31,128 nt of DNA from CAYMDP01 sp964389375. GTDB lineage: Bacteria > Bdellovibrionota > Bdellovibrionia > Bdellovibrionales > UBA1609. Every line of letters starts with the position of its first letter. Positions within the stretch are counted from its first letter, which is position 1. Location: NCBI GenBank assembly GCA_964389375.1, contig CAYMDP010000033.1:1-31128 (forward strand), given 5' to 3'. A program made the translations under genes and the position numbers. The notes below the pieces were generated by a model. The model was not told the origin of the DNA, did no database searches, and saw only the letters and a program-made list of their open reading frames with translations. Shown here in pieces: positions 16,090 to 24,957 of the stretch.

Positions 16090-17005
16090 TGCAAAGGTAT
16101 TCAAACAATGTATCGACCGCAGCCAAGGCCGTAATGTCCCCGTGATCATAAGGCGGGGAGACTTCGACGACATCCGCGGCAATTAAATTTGAAATTTTAA
16201 AACTGCGCAATAGTCTTTGTGTTTCATAGGTACTGAGGCCCCCGACAACTGGAGTGCCTGTGCCTGGAGCGAAAGCTGGGTCTAGACAATCCACATCAAA
16301 GCTGATGTAGGTTGGAGTTTTGTCTAAGGCCGGAAGATCCGCAATAAATTTTTCGAGCCCCTTAATTCGTAGGTCATCCACGGTGTGAACATGGACCCCA
16401 TGTTTTTTAACAAAGTCCATATCTTCGCCACCGGCCAAGGGACCACGAATTCCAAACTGATGAGTTTTTTTAGGGTCGACCAGGCCTTCTTCAATCGCAT
16501 GTCTTAAAAAAGTTCCGTGATGGTATTCACAGCCCCAAGCTGCTGGGTAGGTATCTAGATGGGCGTCGAAGTGAATCAGTTGTAATGCTTCGCCTGCTGA
16601 TTTTCTGGCGGCCCGAAGAAGTGGAAGAGTGCTAGAGTGGTCTCCACCGACTGCAAGAAATCGTTTTTTGGTTTTTAAAACTTCTCCGGCAAAGGCTTCA
16701 ATTTTTTGGTAGCTCTGGGCTTGATCGATCGGAACCGTCGAGCAATCCCCAACATCGGCGACTCTTAATTTTTGAAAACAATTGACGGCTTTTGTCCAAT
16801 GAAAGCCTCGTCCTAAAGAAGAGGCCTCACGAATGCGAGAAGGGGCAAAGCGCGCTCCCGGTCGGTAAGACACCCCGCCGTCAAAGGGTACCCCAAAGAT
16901 CGCCACATCAAAATCGTCTTGAACTTGTGCAATTGGAAGTCTGAAGAAGGTTTTAATTCCTGAATACCTTGGAAATTCTCGACCGCTGAGTTGTTCGTAT
17001 TTCAT
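16076..17005 (-). CDS. speB: Agmatinase / arginase-family ureohydrolase
   Basis: Binuclear-manganese ureohydrolase of 309 aa. All metal ligands are visible: His123 in GGDHS, Asp147, His149 and Asp151 in DAHLD, and Asp237 and Asp239 in FDVDCLDP. The substrate loop PAFAPGTGTPVVGGLS is typical of agmatinases, which make putrescine from agmatine. Other family members (guanidinobutyrase, proclavaminate amidinohydrolase) are not excluded. It starts 15 bp after the alaS stop and is probably in the recX-alaS transcript. Its end overlaps the convergent exported-protein gene by 14 bp. Confidence 0.88.
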   Translation of the reverse strand: MKYEQLSGREFPRYSGIKTFFRLPIAQVQDDFDVAIFGVPFDGGVSYRPGARFAPSRIREASSLGRGFHWTKAVNCFQKLRVADVGDCSTVPIDQAQSYQKIEAFAGEVLKTKKRFLAVGGDHSSTLPLLRAARKSAGEALQLIHFDAHLDTYPAAWGCEYHHGTFLRHAIEEGLVDPKKTHQFGIRGPLAGGEDMDFVKKHGVHVHTVDDLRIKGLEKFIADLPALDKTPTYISFDVDCLDPAFAPGTGTPVVGGLSTYETQRLLRSFKISNLIAADVVEVSPPYDHGDITALAAVDTLFEYLCIMAK

Positions 17006-17020
17006 GAAGTCCTTCTTTCT

Positions 17021-19738
17021 TTAGTGCGCATTAAGAATTTCAAATAGGCGTGTCTTTGCAGAGCTTGCCTTTTGTCGATCGGGAACTGCACCTTGAGCAA
17101 AGTCAGGGCGTCCTCCACCTTTTCCGCCCATGACCTGGGCGAGTTCCTGAAGAATTTTTCCGGCATTTAAGGGTCCAACGAAAGACTTTGAAACAGAAAC
17201 AATCAGGGGATGACTTCCAGAGCCTTCTCCTAATACGACCACGACACCACTTTGGATATGATCCTTTAAGCGATCCGACAGATCATTTAAAACTTTGCGG
17301 TCATCAAGAGCCAGTTCTGCAAAAAGTACTTTTCCTTTTGATCCCGAAAGTTCGAAAATCTTTGCGCCTTTTAAAATGGTGTCGACGTCGACAGTTTCAG
17401 ATCGTGCGGATTGAAGTTGTTTTTGCAGATTTTTGATTTCATTTTTTTGGAATTCAATCCACTGGAGTAAGGATTTGTGGTCAGAGTTAAGGTATTGATT
17501 CCAGTTTTCACTAAGGCCTGCAAGCTCTCTAGCTTCAAGGTTTTCCTTTGCATTTTTTAAAAGGTAATCAAAGGCACGGTCCCCGGTTAAGGCTTCGATT
17601 CGTCTGACTCCTGAGCTGACACCGGCTTCGGAGACAATTTTAAATAGGCGAATCATAGAGGTGTTGGTGACATGGGTCCCGCCACAAAGCTCCATCGAAA
17701 AATCACCCATCTTCACGACGCGGACTTCATCTCCGTACTTTTCGCCAAACAAAGCCAATGCGCCTTCTTGTATAGCTTTTTCTGGAGGGAGGCTTCGGAC
17801 ATTTAACTCAAGAGATTGACTAATCTGTTGGTTGACCAGATCTTCGAGTTTTTCGGCCTCTGAGGCTGTCAGTGGCTTGTTGTGTGTAAAATCAAATCGC
17901 AGTCTTTCTGCATCGACAGAAGAGCCGGCCTGAGTCACATGGGTTCCTAAAACTTTTCTTAAGGCGCTGTGAAGAAGGTGAGTGGCCGAATGATTCGCGG
18001 CAGTTCTACGTCTTTCACTATCATGAACTTGAAGAGAGCAAGCATCGCCTTCTTTAAATTCTCCTTCAAGAACTCGCACATGGTGAATAAAGACTTCGCT
18101 GACTTTTGTTGTATCTAAGACTTCGGCCAAGCCCTGGGAGGCACGGATGACACCAGTGTCACCAACTTGTCCTCCGCCTTCTGCATAAAAGGGCGTTTTG
18201 TCGAAGACAAAAATTCCAGTTTGATTTGTAGCCAACTTTGAAACAGCTTCTTTACCCGAAGAAAGCCCGACAAGTTTGGCCTCGGACAAATTTGTTCCCT
18301 GATAACCCTCAAATTGAGTTGGGCCTTGTTTTTTAAGCTGCTTTTGAGACCACTCGACTAAATGAGCCTGATCCGAGCTAAGACTTTTTCCCTTCCAGCT
18401 GGCTTTTGCTTGGGCGCGAGCCGCCGACATGCGTTTTTCGAAATCCGCTTCGTCAATTTGAAAACCTTTTTCGTTGGCCATCAGCCGAGTCAAATCCAAA
18501 GGAAAACCGTAAGTGTCGTAAAGCTTAAAGACTAACTCTCCGTTTAAGCCCTTATTGGACCCACTTTGTTTTTCTAAAGCTTCGTTTAAAATGCGAGTTC
18601 CTTGATCCAAGGTACTTAAGAAACGCTCTTCCTCATCTTGAACCGTAGACACCAATAGATTTTTTTGTGCTTTCAAATCCGGGTAGACGTCTCCCATGCT
18701 TTGAATCACTTTTTGTACGACCGCCGGTAAAAGACTGTCTTGCTCGGACAGCTTTCGACCAAAACGAATTCCTCGGCGCATGATCCGTCTTAAGACATAT
18801 CCGCGGCCTTCATTCGAAGGCAGAACTCCGTCGGCGATTAAAAAGGCCGAGGCTCGTGCGTGATCGGCTAGAACCCGTAAGGCAATATTGCTTTCGTTAA
18901 ACAGCTTTTGATCTTTTGCAGACATTTGACTTAAATTTTTGTGATACTCGATGCCGGAAATTTTTGAAGCTTCAGCCATCAAAGGTAAAAACAAATCCGT
19001 GTGGTAGTTGCTGATTTCACCTTGAAGGATGGCGGATAAGCGTTCAAGTCCAGCGCCGGTGTCGATCGAAGGATTGGGAAGAGGATTTTTTTCGCCCTTT
19101 TCGTTTTCTTGAAATTGCATAAAGACCAAATTCCAAAACTCGATATAGCGATCCCCTTCGCCTCCCATGACGTTTTGTTTGGGGTCTCCGCCAACTTCGG
19201 GGCCGAGGTCATAAAATATTTCAGAACAAGGTCCGCAAGGGCCCACATCCCCCATGCGCCAGAAGTTGTCTTTTTCTCCGAAGCGATAGATTCGTTCTTT
19301 TGGAACGCCTTCTTGTTTAATCCAAATATCTTCGGCTTCTTGGTCGTCTTGAAAGACGGACACATAAAGTCGATTTTTATCTAAACCGAGTTCTTTGGTG
19401 ATAAATTCCCAAGCAAAATGAATCGCCTCTTTTTTGAAGTAATCGCCGAAAGAAAAGTTTCCAAGCATTTCAAAAAAAGTGTGGTGCCGTGCGGTTTGGC
19501 CGACATTTTCTAGATCATTGTGTTTTCCACCGGCCCGGACACATTTTTGCGAAGAGACCGCGCGATTGTAGCTGCGCTTCTCAAGTCCCAAAAAGGTGTT
19601 CTTAAATTGGTTCATTCCGGCGTTGGCAAAAAGCAAAGTGGGGTCGTCTTCGGGGATCAACCGAGAACTTGGGACAAGGCTGTGGCCATTTTTTTTAAAG
19701 TAATCGATAAACTTTTGTCGGACTTCAATACTTTTCAT
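17021..19738 (-). CDS. alaS: Alanyl-tRNA synthetase
   Basis: Charges tRNA-Ala; 905 aa, a somewhat long but normal AlaRS. The order is complete: class II aminoacylation core at the N-terminus (PSSRLIPEDDPTLLFANAGM, then GQTARHHTFFEMLGNFSFGDYF), tRNA-binding helices, the editing domain with HSATHLLHSAL and the zinc/active motif CGGTHVTNT, and the C-Ala domain ending with GGKGGGRPDFAQGA. The frame is open 25 codons further upstream, but that part is antisense-free sequence inside recX; the ATG at 19738 starts MKSIEVRQKF, as in the family, and overlaps the end of recX by 14 bp. A purine-rich AAGAAAG precedes it. Confidence 0.97.
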   Translation of the reverse strand: MKSIEVRQKFIDYFKKNGHSLVPSSRLIPEDDPTLLFANAGMNQFKNTFLGLEKRSYNRAVSSQKCVRAGGKHNDLENVGQTARHHTFFEMLGNFSFGDYFKKEAIHFAWEFITKELGLDKNRLYVSVFQDDQEAEDIWIKQEGVPKERIYRFGEKDNFWRMGDVGPCGPCSEIFYDLGPEVGGDPKQNVMGGEGDRYIEFWNLVFMQFQENEKGEKNPLPNPSIDTGAGLERLSAILQGEISNYHTDLFLPLMAEASKISGIEYHKNLSQMSAKDQKLFNESNIALRVLADHARASAFLIADGVLPSNEGRGYVLRRIMRRGIRFGRKLSEQDSLLPAVVQKVIQSMGDVYPDLKAQKNLLVSTVQDEEERFLSTLDQGTRILNEALEKQSGSNKGLNGELVFKLYDTYGFPLDLTRLMANEKGFQIDEADFEKRMSAARAQAKASWKGKSLSSDQAHLVEWSQKQLKKQGPTQFEGYQGTNLSEAKLVGLSSGKEAVSKLATNQTGIFVFDKTPFYAEGGGQVGDTGVIRASQGLAEVLDTTKVSEVFIHHVRVLEGEFKEGDACSLQVHDSERRRTAANHSATHLLHSALRKVLGTHVTQAGSSVDAERLRFDFTHNKPLTASEAEKLEDLVNQQISQSLELNVRSLPPEKAIQEGALALFGEKYGDEVRVVKMGDFSMELCGGTHVTNTSMIRLFKIVSEAGVSSGVRRIEALTGDRAFDYLLKNAKENLEARELAGLSENWNQYLNSDHKSLLQWIEFQKNEIKNLQKQLQSARSETVDVDTILKGAKIFELSGSKGKVLFAELALDDRKVLNDLSDRLKDHIQSGVVVVLGEGSGSHPLIVSVSKSFVGPLNAGKILQELAQVMGGKGGGRPDFAQGAVPDRQKASSAKTRLFEILNAH

Positions 19739-20174
19739 AAATGACTTTCTTGATGATGGAGTCCTCGAAGCCTCGGAAGGCCAAAAAGCGATAAGCTTTT
19801 TGTTTTTCAGCAAAGTCTAAAGGACCCTCGTGTTTAAACTTCATTTTAAGCAGATGTTGGCCCTTTTCAAGCTCTTTGGCTTCATCTGAGGGAAGAAGGG
19901 GTAAGCCCCGTTTTTTTAAATAGGCTTCGATGTATTTGTGCCCTTTATTTTTGCGGTGCAGGGATTCGGTCAGGCGTTCTGAGAGCTCTTGAGGGGGCAA
20001 AATCCAGCCCCGTGTTTTGGCCTCTTCGAGGGCGGAGGCAATGGCCTCGTCCGTATAGCGACGCTTCATTTTTTGGGAAAGCTCAAGTTCAGAGTGGTCT
20101 CTTCGGGCCAAATACCAGGTCACCGAGTCCAAGGCGCGTTTTACATCTGAGGATTTTTCGATAGGCTGAAACAC
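19725..20174 (-). CDS. recX: RecX family regulatory protein
   Basis: Modulator of RecA filaments, 149 aa, built of three-helix repeats. Visible RecX landmarks are ALDSVTWYLARRDHSELELSQKM near the N-terminus, then ALEEAKTRGWILPPQELSERL, an HKYIEAYLKKRG repeat, and the closing KQKAYRFLAFRGFEDSIIKKVI. The end overlaps alaS by 14 bp. recX is often directly after recA; here recA is 6 kb away on the opposite strand, so the two cannot be cotranscribed. The palindrome at 20223-20279 lies just upstream and could separate recX from the lipoprotein gene before it. Confidence 0.88.
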   Translation of the reverse strand: MFQPIEKSSDVKRALDSVTWYLARRDHSELELSQKMKRRYTDEAIASALEEAKTRGWILPPQELSERLTESLHRKNKGHKYIEAYLKKRGLPLLPSDEAKELEKGQHLLKMKFKHEGPLDFAEKQKAYRFLAFRGFEDSIIKKVIYEKY

Positions 20175-20222
20175 AAGCTAATTTCAACCACCATTAGACC
20201 AAAAGCGCAAGCCCCTCGCAAA

Positions 20223-20279
20223 AAAGTGCCAGGTCCGATATCCGGACGCAAAGCGTCCGGATATCGGACCTGGCACTTT
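20223..20279. repeat. Long perfect palindrome, REP-like, doubling as terminator
   Basis: Two 27-bp arms (20223-20249 and 20253-20279) are exact reverse complements around a 3-nt AAA loop. The arm contains GTGCCAGGTCC and GATATCCGGACGC. On the minus strand the stem runs into six Ts (20225-20220), so it is built like an intrinsic terminator for the lipoprotein gene and sits before recX. Related short motifs occur at 27210-27226 and 31063-31074. Confidence 0.9.
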
Positions 20280-20292
20280 CGTGACAACAAGA

Positions 20293-21201
20293 TTATTCAG
20301 ACTTTTTAAACAAGGACTCCCACCAACTTTTGGAAGCAGGCTCTTGATCCTCATCCTTAACTTCGGGAGTCTTACTGTCTTCTAGGACCTCTTCGGCTTT
20401 AGTCGCAAATTTTCCTTTTGCTTCGCCCTTAGCGTAAAAACATCCAACTTGTCCGACTGCGAAGCTCTTTTCGAGACTTTCGAAGTCTTTGATGTCCGAG
20501 GCAATATAACTTCCTGCCCCTTCTTTAAGGTGATCGCGATAAAGGCCAAAGGTCATTGTCTGGACAACTAATTCTGAGGTGACTTCGATCATCATCTCCA
20601 TAGTCGCCGCAATGGTGGCGGCCACAACATGATTGATCATTCCTCCAATAAGCTGTTCGGCAATATTCCCTTGAACAGGGGTCGTCTCTACTTCAACAAA
20701 GGGTCTGGTTCTTAAGGTTAGGCTATTGGCGATACGTTTATAATAAAGTTTTCGACCATCAGGTTCAGAGGCTGAGGGCTGAATACTAAAACTTTCTCCG
20801 ATTCCATCACAAGAGCTGTAGTCGACAGTGACTCTGAGGGCCTCTTTGTCGATGCCTAAAATTTTTCCACCGATGATCATGGTTTCAGAAGCGCGACCAT
20901 CTGGATAAGAAAGTGTCATACTGCGTTCCCAAACTGGCCCTTCTTTGCTGGGACTGAAGCGCTGAACAATATTGACCGAATTCGTGAGCTTGTTTTCCCC
21001 AGTCGCGGCATCAGTCTGAAGGACATCAAAACTTCGCGTCCAAATGGACTCTTCGACAAGCTCATTCGAGCAAAGGCTTTGGTTAATTCCCGTAGCACAG
21101 GGTGGGGCAGGTGGGGCGGCGGCCTTCTTTTTCTTTCCGCAGGCGACGTTTAAAGAAAGCAGCAAAGAAAGAATTACTAAGTGTGACAATTTCGGGCTCA
21201 C
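20293..21201 (-). CDS. Lipoprotein of unknown function
   Basis: Product of 302 aa with a signal peptide ending in the lipobox LNVAC (Cys21), followed by a Gly-Lys-rich and Ala/Pro-rich tether. The mature region has Cys pairs (PPCATG, SLCSNE, SSCDG, GCFYAK) and long strand-like stretches. Residues about 195-225 are rich in Met, Ala, Ile and Thr (VVAATIAATMEMMIEV), like a helix that could lie on a membrane. The C-terminus is acidic, then ends WWESLFKKSE. I recognise no family. It is monocistronic or first before recX, followed by the long palindrome. It is divergent from the propeller protein at 21400. Confidence 0.82.
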   Translation of the reverse strand: MSPKLSHLVILSLLLSLNVACGKKKKAAAPPAPPCATGINQSLCSNELVEESIWTRSFDVLQTDAATGENKLTNSVNIVQRFSPSKEGPVWERSMTLSYPDGRASETMIIGGKILGIDKEALRVTVDYSSCDGIGESFSIQPSASEPDGRKLYYKRIANSLTLRTRPFVEVETTPVQGNIAEQLIGGMINHVVAATIAATMEMMIEVTSELVVQTMTFGLYRDHLKEGAGSYIASDIKDFESLEKSFAVGQVGCFYAKGEAKGKFATKAEEVLEDSKTPEVKDEDQEPASKSWWESLFKKSE

Positions 21202-21399
21202 GAAAGTCTCCTGGTTTTAAATAAACGGGTTCTTAGGGCTTCGGGCTTGCTCTATTGCATTTTAACGGCCATTCGGTGCCTTGAATTATGATGTATCCGA
21301 GAGAGGGGTGACTAGGACCCTATGACTGAATGCGGGTTTGCGAGACAGGTTTACAGACGCAATAGTTCCCTGTAAGTAAACGAGCTTTGGGGGCTTTGA
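21202..21399. other. Divergent intergenic region, 198 bp
   Basis: Separates the lipoprotein gene (-) from the propeller gene (+) and must hold both promoters. GTTTAC (21349-21354) and GTAAAC (21376-21381) form a short inverted repeat about 20 bp before the + start. A TATGAT occurs at 21287-21292 with no good -35 box. Nothing further can be supported. Confidence 0.3.
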
Positions 21400-22221
21400 A
21401 TGAATTTAATTAGGCTTATTTTTTGGTGTTTGATCTTAAGTGTCTTCCAGCCGAGTTTTGCCGCGACGATTTTAAGTGTACAGAAAGTAGACATCGCGGG
21501 AGCCCATGGACTTGTGGTGATTTCAGAAGATCAGTTTATTCTGGCAGACACATTTAAATCCCAGGACCCTGAGGTCAGTCGATTATTTAAGGTGAGTGAG
21601 TCCAAATCCAGCGCAATTTCCTTTGAAGGTATGGGACTTTCAGGGGTCACACCGATTTCTGAAGGTTATTTGATTTGTGATCTTCATGCCTCAAGGGTGT
21701 TTCAGACAGATAAAAACTTTCAGATAAAAAAGCAATGGGATGTAGAAAACCCGTGGGTAGCGAAGATGGATCTTAATGGATACATCCATGTGTTAACTTT
21801 TGGTGGTCAGTTTTATTCTTTGCAAACGAAAGGTCAAAAAACCTTGTTGATTTCAGATCTAGACGCTCCCTTTGATTTTGAATTTACCGAAAACGATGGG
21901 GAAGTCTGGATATCGGAACAGGGTGCACAAGAGGGGAGAGTCTCTCTTTGGAAAAAGGGCAAAAACAAAAAGTTCGCTCGATCTTTGGATTCAAAATATG
22001 ATTGGAAAAACCCAGAGGGCTTGCTTTTTCAATCTGGAATTCTTTGGGTCTTAGACACAGAGCTTGGAGAGCTGATTCAAGTGAATAAGAATGGAGCCGC
22101 CGAAGTCGCATTAAAGGACCTTGGAATCCCGATCCTCATTAAGGCTCTAAAAGAAAACCTGATTATTTATACGAATGACTATCAGGGCGGACCTGCACTG
22201 CTAAACATCCTTCCCAAATGA
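21400..22221 (+). CDS. Exported beta-propeller-like protein
   Basis: Product of 273 aa with a signal peptide, cleavage likely after Phe-Ala-Ala at about residue 22. The mature part is made of short strand repeats ending in aromatic/hydrophobic-G-D/N turns: GLVVISEDQFILADT, EGYLICDLHASRVFQTD, AKMDLNGYIHVLTFGG, DGEVWISEQGAQ, PEGLLFQSGILWVLDTELGELIQVN. This pattern is that of NHL/SMP-30-like propellers, which bind ligands or partner proteins; no catalytic residues can be claimed. GGGGG precedes the ATG by about 6 nt. It is followed by the putative metalloprotease gene, probably coupled. Confidence 0.8.
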   Translation: MNLIRLIFWCLILSVFQPSFAATILSVQKVDIAGAHGLVVISEDQFILADTFKSQDPEVSRLFKVSESKSSAISFEGMGLSGVTPISEGYLICDLHASRVFQTDKNFQIKKQWDVENPWVAKMDLNGYIHVLTFGGQFYSLQTKGQKTLLISDLDAPFDFEFTENDGEVWISEQGAQEGRVSLWKKGKNKKFARSLDSKYDWKNPEGLLFQSGILWVLDTELGELIQVNKNGAAEVALKDLGIPILIKALKENLIIYTNDYQGGPALLNILPK

Positions 22222-22274
22222 TGGACGGTATTAGCATCAGTGGTTGGTCACAAAATTGCAGTTTGCTCGCAAGC

Positions 22275-23477
22275 ATGAAGTTCATAGTTTTAATCGGGCT
22301 CAGTTTTTTCGGCTTCCAAGCTTCAGCCGACCTATGTGCCGGGGTTTTATCCGATGATCAGGGGCAAATTGGTCACGTTTTCGAAAGTGGAAGCTCTAAG
22401 AGCGATGTTCGAGTTATCCTGGGCTTTTCCCGGCCCATCGCGGAGGCCCTTAAGTTTCTTCGTGCGCAAAAAAATGCTCCCATATCCTCGCTTTCAGAAT
22501 TTCAGAAAGAGCGAATCCTTAGTCTTCAGGAAGGGGCCTATACGCGACAAATTTCAGGGGCTCTTAATAGATCGGGCATTTCTTTCACAGTCGAGTATTT
22601 TGAGGAACGGGATGAGGAGCAACCTCATCTATTGGGCTTAAGACAAAAGGTTTTTGTCATTCAGCCCACAAATGAAACCCCCATCAACAGGTTTGCCCGA
22701 GGTCTGTTTGCGAAACATAAGATTCGTTTGGTTTATGCGCCCGCAATTGCTATGGGACACGGCTTTATTGCAGCCTTTTCTTACACCGAAAGGGCGTACC
22801 TTCTGCAGGCCGATGCGATCATCGAGAAAAACTTCGCGGACCCCCTTGTGACAGCTCACGAAATTAAGCACGGTTTATTTTTGTTAGAGCGCTTGGGAGA
22901 ATATTCGCCAAAAGTAAAAGCTCCCGTTCAAGCTTACCTAAAAAATACATCTCGACCGAGCAAAACAAGAAGTGAGTATCATGAGTTCTTGGGCTTTGAT
23001 GAAATGGTCAGTTATGCTTACAGTCTTTCTGGGGTGGCAAATTGGATTTCGCGAAAAACAGTTGTCTCGGCCTCTCTTCAGCAAAATCTAAATCTTGCAT
23101 TTCGAAACTTGATCGAGTTTAGCGAGCGAATCGAGGCCGAGTCTACAGAGGCCTTGGAAGTTCTTAAAAAAAGGCTTAAGACGAAAAAATTGGATAAAAA
23201 AGTTGAGATCATCGAAAATGGTCAGCAAAAGGAGCTTCGAATCACATTGGATGCCGACCGAAGTCTTCATTATTTTTTAGATCCCGATTTAGAAAAGTTA
23301 TCGCTGAAAGAGCTTGAGGCCCGCGTAGTTGAAGAGCTTCAAAAGTCGATTGCACTGGCACAGTTTAATCTTAATTATCTCAGCCAGAGACCCGCACGTA
23401 GCGACTCGGAAATGGAGCGGCTGGCCTACTTAGGACTTTTTAAGAGTGCCCAAGTGGAATTTCTTGAATCTTTATAG
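22275..23477 (+). CDS. Exported protein with HEIKH zinc-protease motif
   Basis: Product of 400 aa with a signal peptide (residues 1-18, FQASA before Asp). The striking feature is TAHEIKHGLFLLE, a HExxH motif (His195, Glu196, His199) preceded by an aliphatic stretch, as in zincin metallopeptidases. A possible third ligand is Glu243 in GFDEMVSYAY, 44 residues later, which would fit a gluzincin-type fold. The C-terminal 150 residues are charged and helical (ESTEALEVLKKRLKTKKL). An alternative start at 22218 overlaps the previous stop by 4 bp but adds 19 polar residues before the signal peptide, so 22275 is preferred. It probably shares a transcript with the propeller gene. I recognise no named family. 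Confidence 0.78.
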   Translation: MKFIVLIGLSFFGFQASADLCAGVLSDDQGQIGHVFESGSSKSDVRVILGFSRPIAEALKFLRAQKNAPISSLSEFQKERILSLQEGAYTRQISGALNRSGISFTVEYFEERDEEQPHLLGLRQKVFVIQPTNETPINRFARGLFAKHKIRLVYAPAIAMGHGFIAAFSYTERAYLLQADAIIEKNFADPLVTAHEIKHGLFLLERLGEYSPKVKAPVQAYLKNTSRPSKTRSEYHEFLGFDEMVSYAYSLSGVANWISRKTVVSASLQQNLNLAFRNLIEFSERIEAESTEALEVLKKRLKTKKLDKKVEIIENGQQKELRITLDADRSLHYFLDPDLEKLSLKELEARVVEELQKSIALAQFNLNYLSQRPARSDSEMERLAYLGLFKSAQVEFLESL

Positions 23478-23550
23478 ACTTAGGGTCTTCTGCCTACAAT
23501 CCAATTTTCTCATGAATAATCTGGAGCAGGGTTTGGTTTACTCACACAAA

Positions 23551-23575
23551 ATTAAACCGATTTCTGTTTAATCGG
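23551..23575. terminator. Weak hairpin between convergent genes
   Basis: ATTAAAC (23551-23557) pairs with GTTTAAT (23566-23572); an alternative pairing CCGAT/ATCGG overlaps it. It lies in the 146-bp gap between the zincin gene and pilT. It is AT-rich without a clear T-tract, so the terminator call is weak. I see nothing else in this gap. Confidence 0.2.
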
Positions 23576-23623
23576 AGCCGGAAGCATCGATTATTGCTCT
23601 ACACGGAGGCTTGATATTTTTTC

Positions 23624-24838
23624 TTAACTGCTTTTTTTAGGACGCTTTTTGATTTCGGTCGGGATCTCGATTTCAACTTCAGTGATTCCGTTCCAGGCCT
23701 CACTAAGCTGGCGTTGATGCTCGCTACTTTCGGACCATTTTTTTCCGTCCATCGCTGTAATTCCCGCAAGACGGATTTTAAAATCCTCAGGGCTCCTAGA
23801 AAGAGCCAAGGCTTCCGGAAGTGCGATCACGTCGTTTACTAAAAGATCCATTAAGCTTTGATCAAAACTTTGCATTCCCCAGGAAGACTGCCCCTCTTCG
23901 ATGGCCATGCGAATATCGCCGGTCTGGTTAGGCTTTTCGATCATTTCGCGGACACGTTGGTTATTAACTAAAATTTCGATTGCCGGCGCGAAACCTGTTC
24001 CATCTTTTTTTCGAGCAAGCCGTTGACTGATGACTGATTTTAAAACAGCCGCGAGTTGTAAACGCACTTGTCCCTGTTGGTGAGGATCAAAGGCCGCCAC
24101 GATTCTGTTAACAGTTTCTGTCGCATCAAGAGTGTGCAGAGTGGATAAAACCAAATGTCCGGTTTCGGCGGCAAGCAAAGCAATTTCGATGGTCTCGCGG
24201 TCGCGCATCTCGCCGATGAGGATCACATCCGGATCTTGACGAAGACCAGCCCGTAGAGCTCTGGCGTAGCTGGTTGAATCCACTCCAAGCTCTCTTTGAG
24301 TGATAATACTTTTTCGGTCACGAATTAAAAACTCGATCGGGTCTTCAATGGTCAGAATATGTTTATTTTTGTTGCGATTGATTTCGTCAATCATGGCAGC
24401 CAAAGTCGAAGACTTTCCAGAACCTGTAGCACCCGTGACTAAAACAAGTCCGCGCTCTTGGTTGGCAATTTTTTTGACCATGGCCGGAAGATTTAAATCT
24501 TCGAAAGAAGGCACGGTGTGAGGGATATTTCGAATCACCATCCGCGTTGTGCCTCGCTGTCGAAACACATTCACACGAAATCGCCCAAGGCCAGAGATGC
24601 CGTAACCCAAATCCACTTCTTTAAATTCTTGAAAATGTCGTTTTTGTCTTTCGTCCATCAAAGCCATGGCCATGCCTTCGATATCTTCACCGCTGAGGTG
24701 GGGAAGGTTTGCGGCCAGTGGACGCAAAATTCCATGACGTCGGATGACGGGCATAATCCCCGCTTTCAAATGAATGTCGCTGGCCCCTTTGGACATCGCG
24801 GATCTTAAAATCTCTTCAAAACTAAGGGAGTTAGACAT
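23624..24838 (-). CDS. pilT: PilT-like twitching motility ATPase
   Basis: Hexameric ATPase that powers retraction of type IV pili; 404 aa. Motifs: an N-terminal PAS-like region with KGASDIHLKAG, Walker A GATGSGKS (136-143), Asp box ILTIEDPIEF, Walker B DVILIGEMRD (204-213), and His box TGHLVLSTLHT (226-236). The core is as in PilT. The C-terminus is longer than usual by some 40 residues and ends with an acidic then very basic tail (EVEIEIPTEIKKRPKKSS). The frame runs upstream to 24946, but MSNSLSFEEILRSA at 24838 is the family's start. No other pilus gene is next to it. It is divergent from pgpA. Confidence 0.93.
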   Translation of the reverse strand: MSNSLSFEEILRSAMSKGASDIHLKAGIMPVIRRHGILRPLAANLPHLSGEDIEGMAMALMDERQKRHFQEFKEVDLGYGISGLGRFRVNVFRQRGTTRMVIRNIPHTVPSFEDLNLPAMVKKIANQERGLVLVTGATGSGKSSTLAAMIDEINRNKNKHILTIEDPIEFLIRDRKSIITQRELGVDSTSYARALRAGLRQDPDVILIGEMRDRETIEIALLAAETGHLVLSTLHTLDATETVNRIVAAFDPHQQGQVRLQLAAVLKSVISQRLARKKDGTGFAPAIEILVNNQRVREMIEKPNQTGDIRMAIEEGQSSWGMQSFDQSLMDLLVNDVIALPEALALSRSPEDFKIRLAGITAMDGKKWSESSEHQRQLSEAWNGITEVEIEIPTEIKKRPKKSS

Positions 24839-24957
24839 ACTTAAATTCTTGTCGACAGATCCAGAAGCCAGCTTAAGGATGAAATGCTTGTGCAAGCCCG
24901 CCGATGGTCGAGGAATTCTTCGTTGGCTTCGCGCCGGCTTAGACATATGATCCCCGC

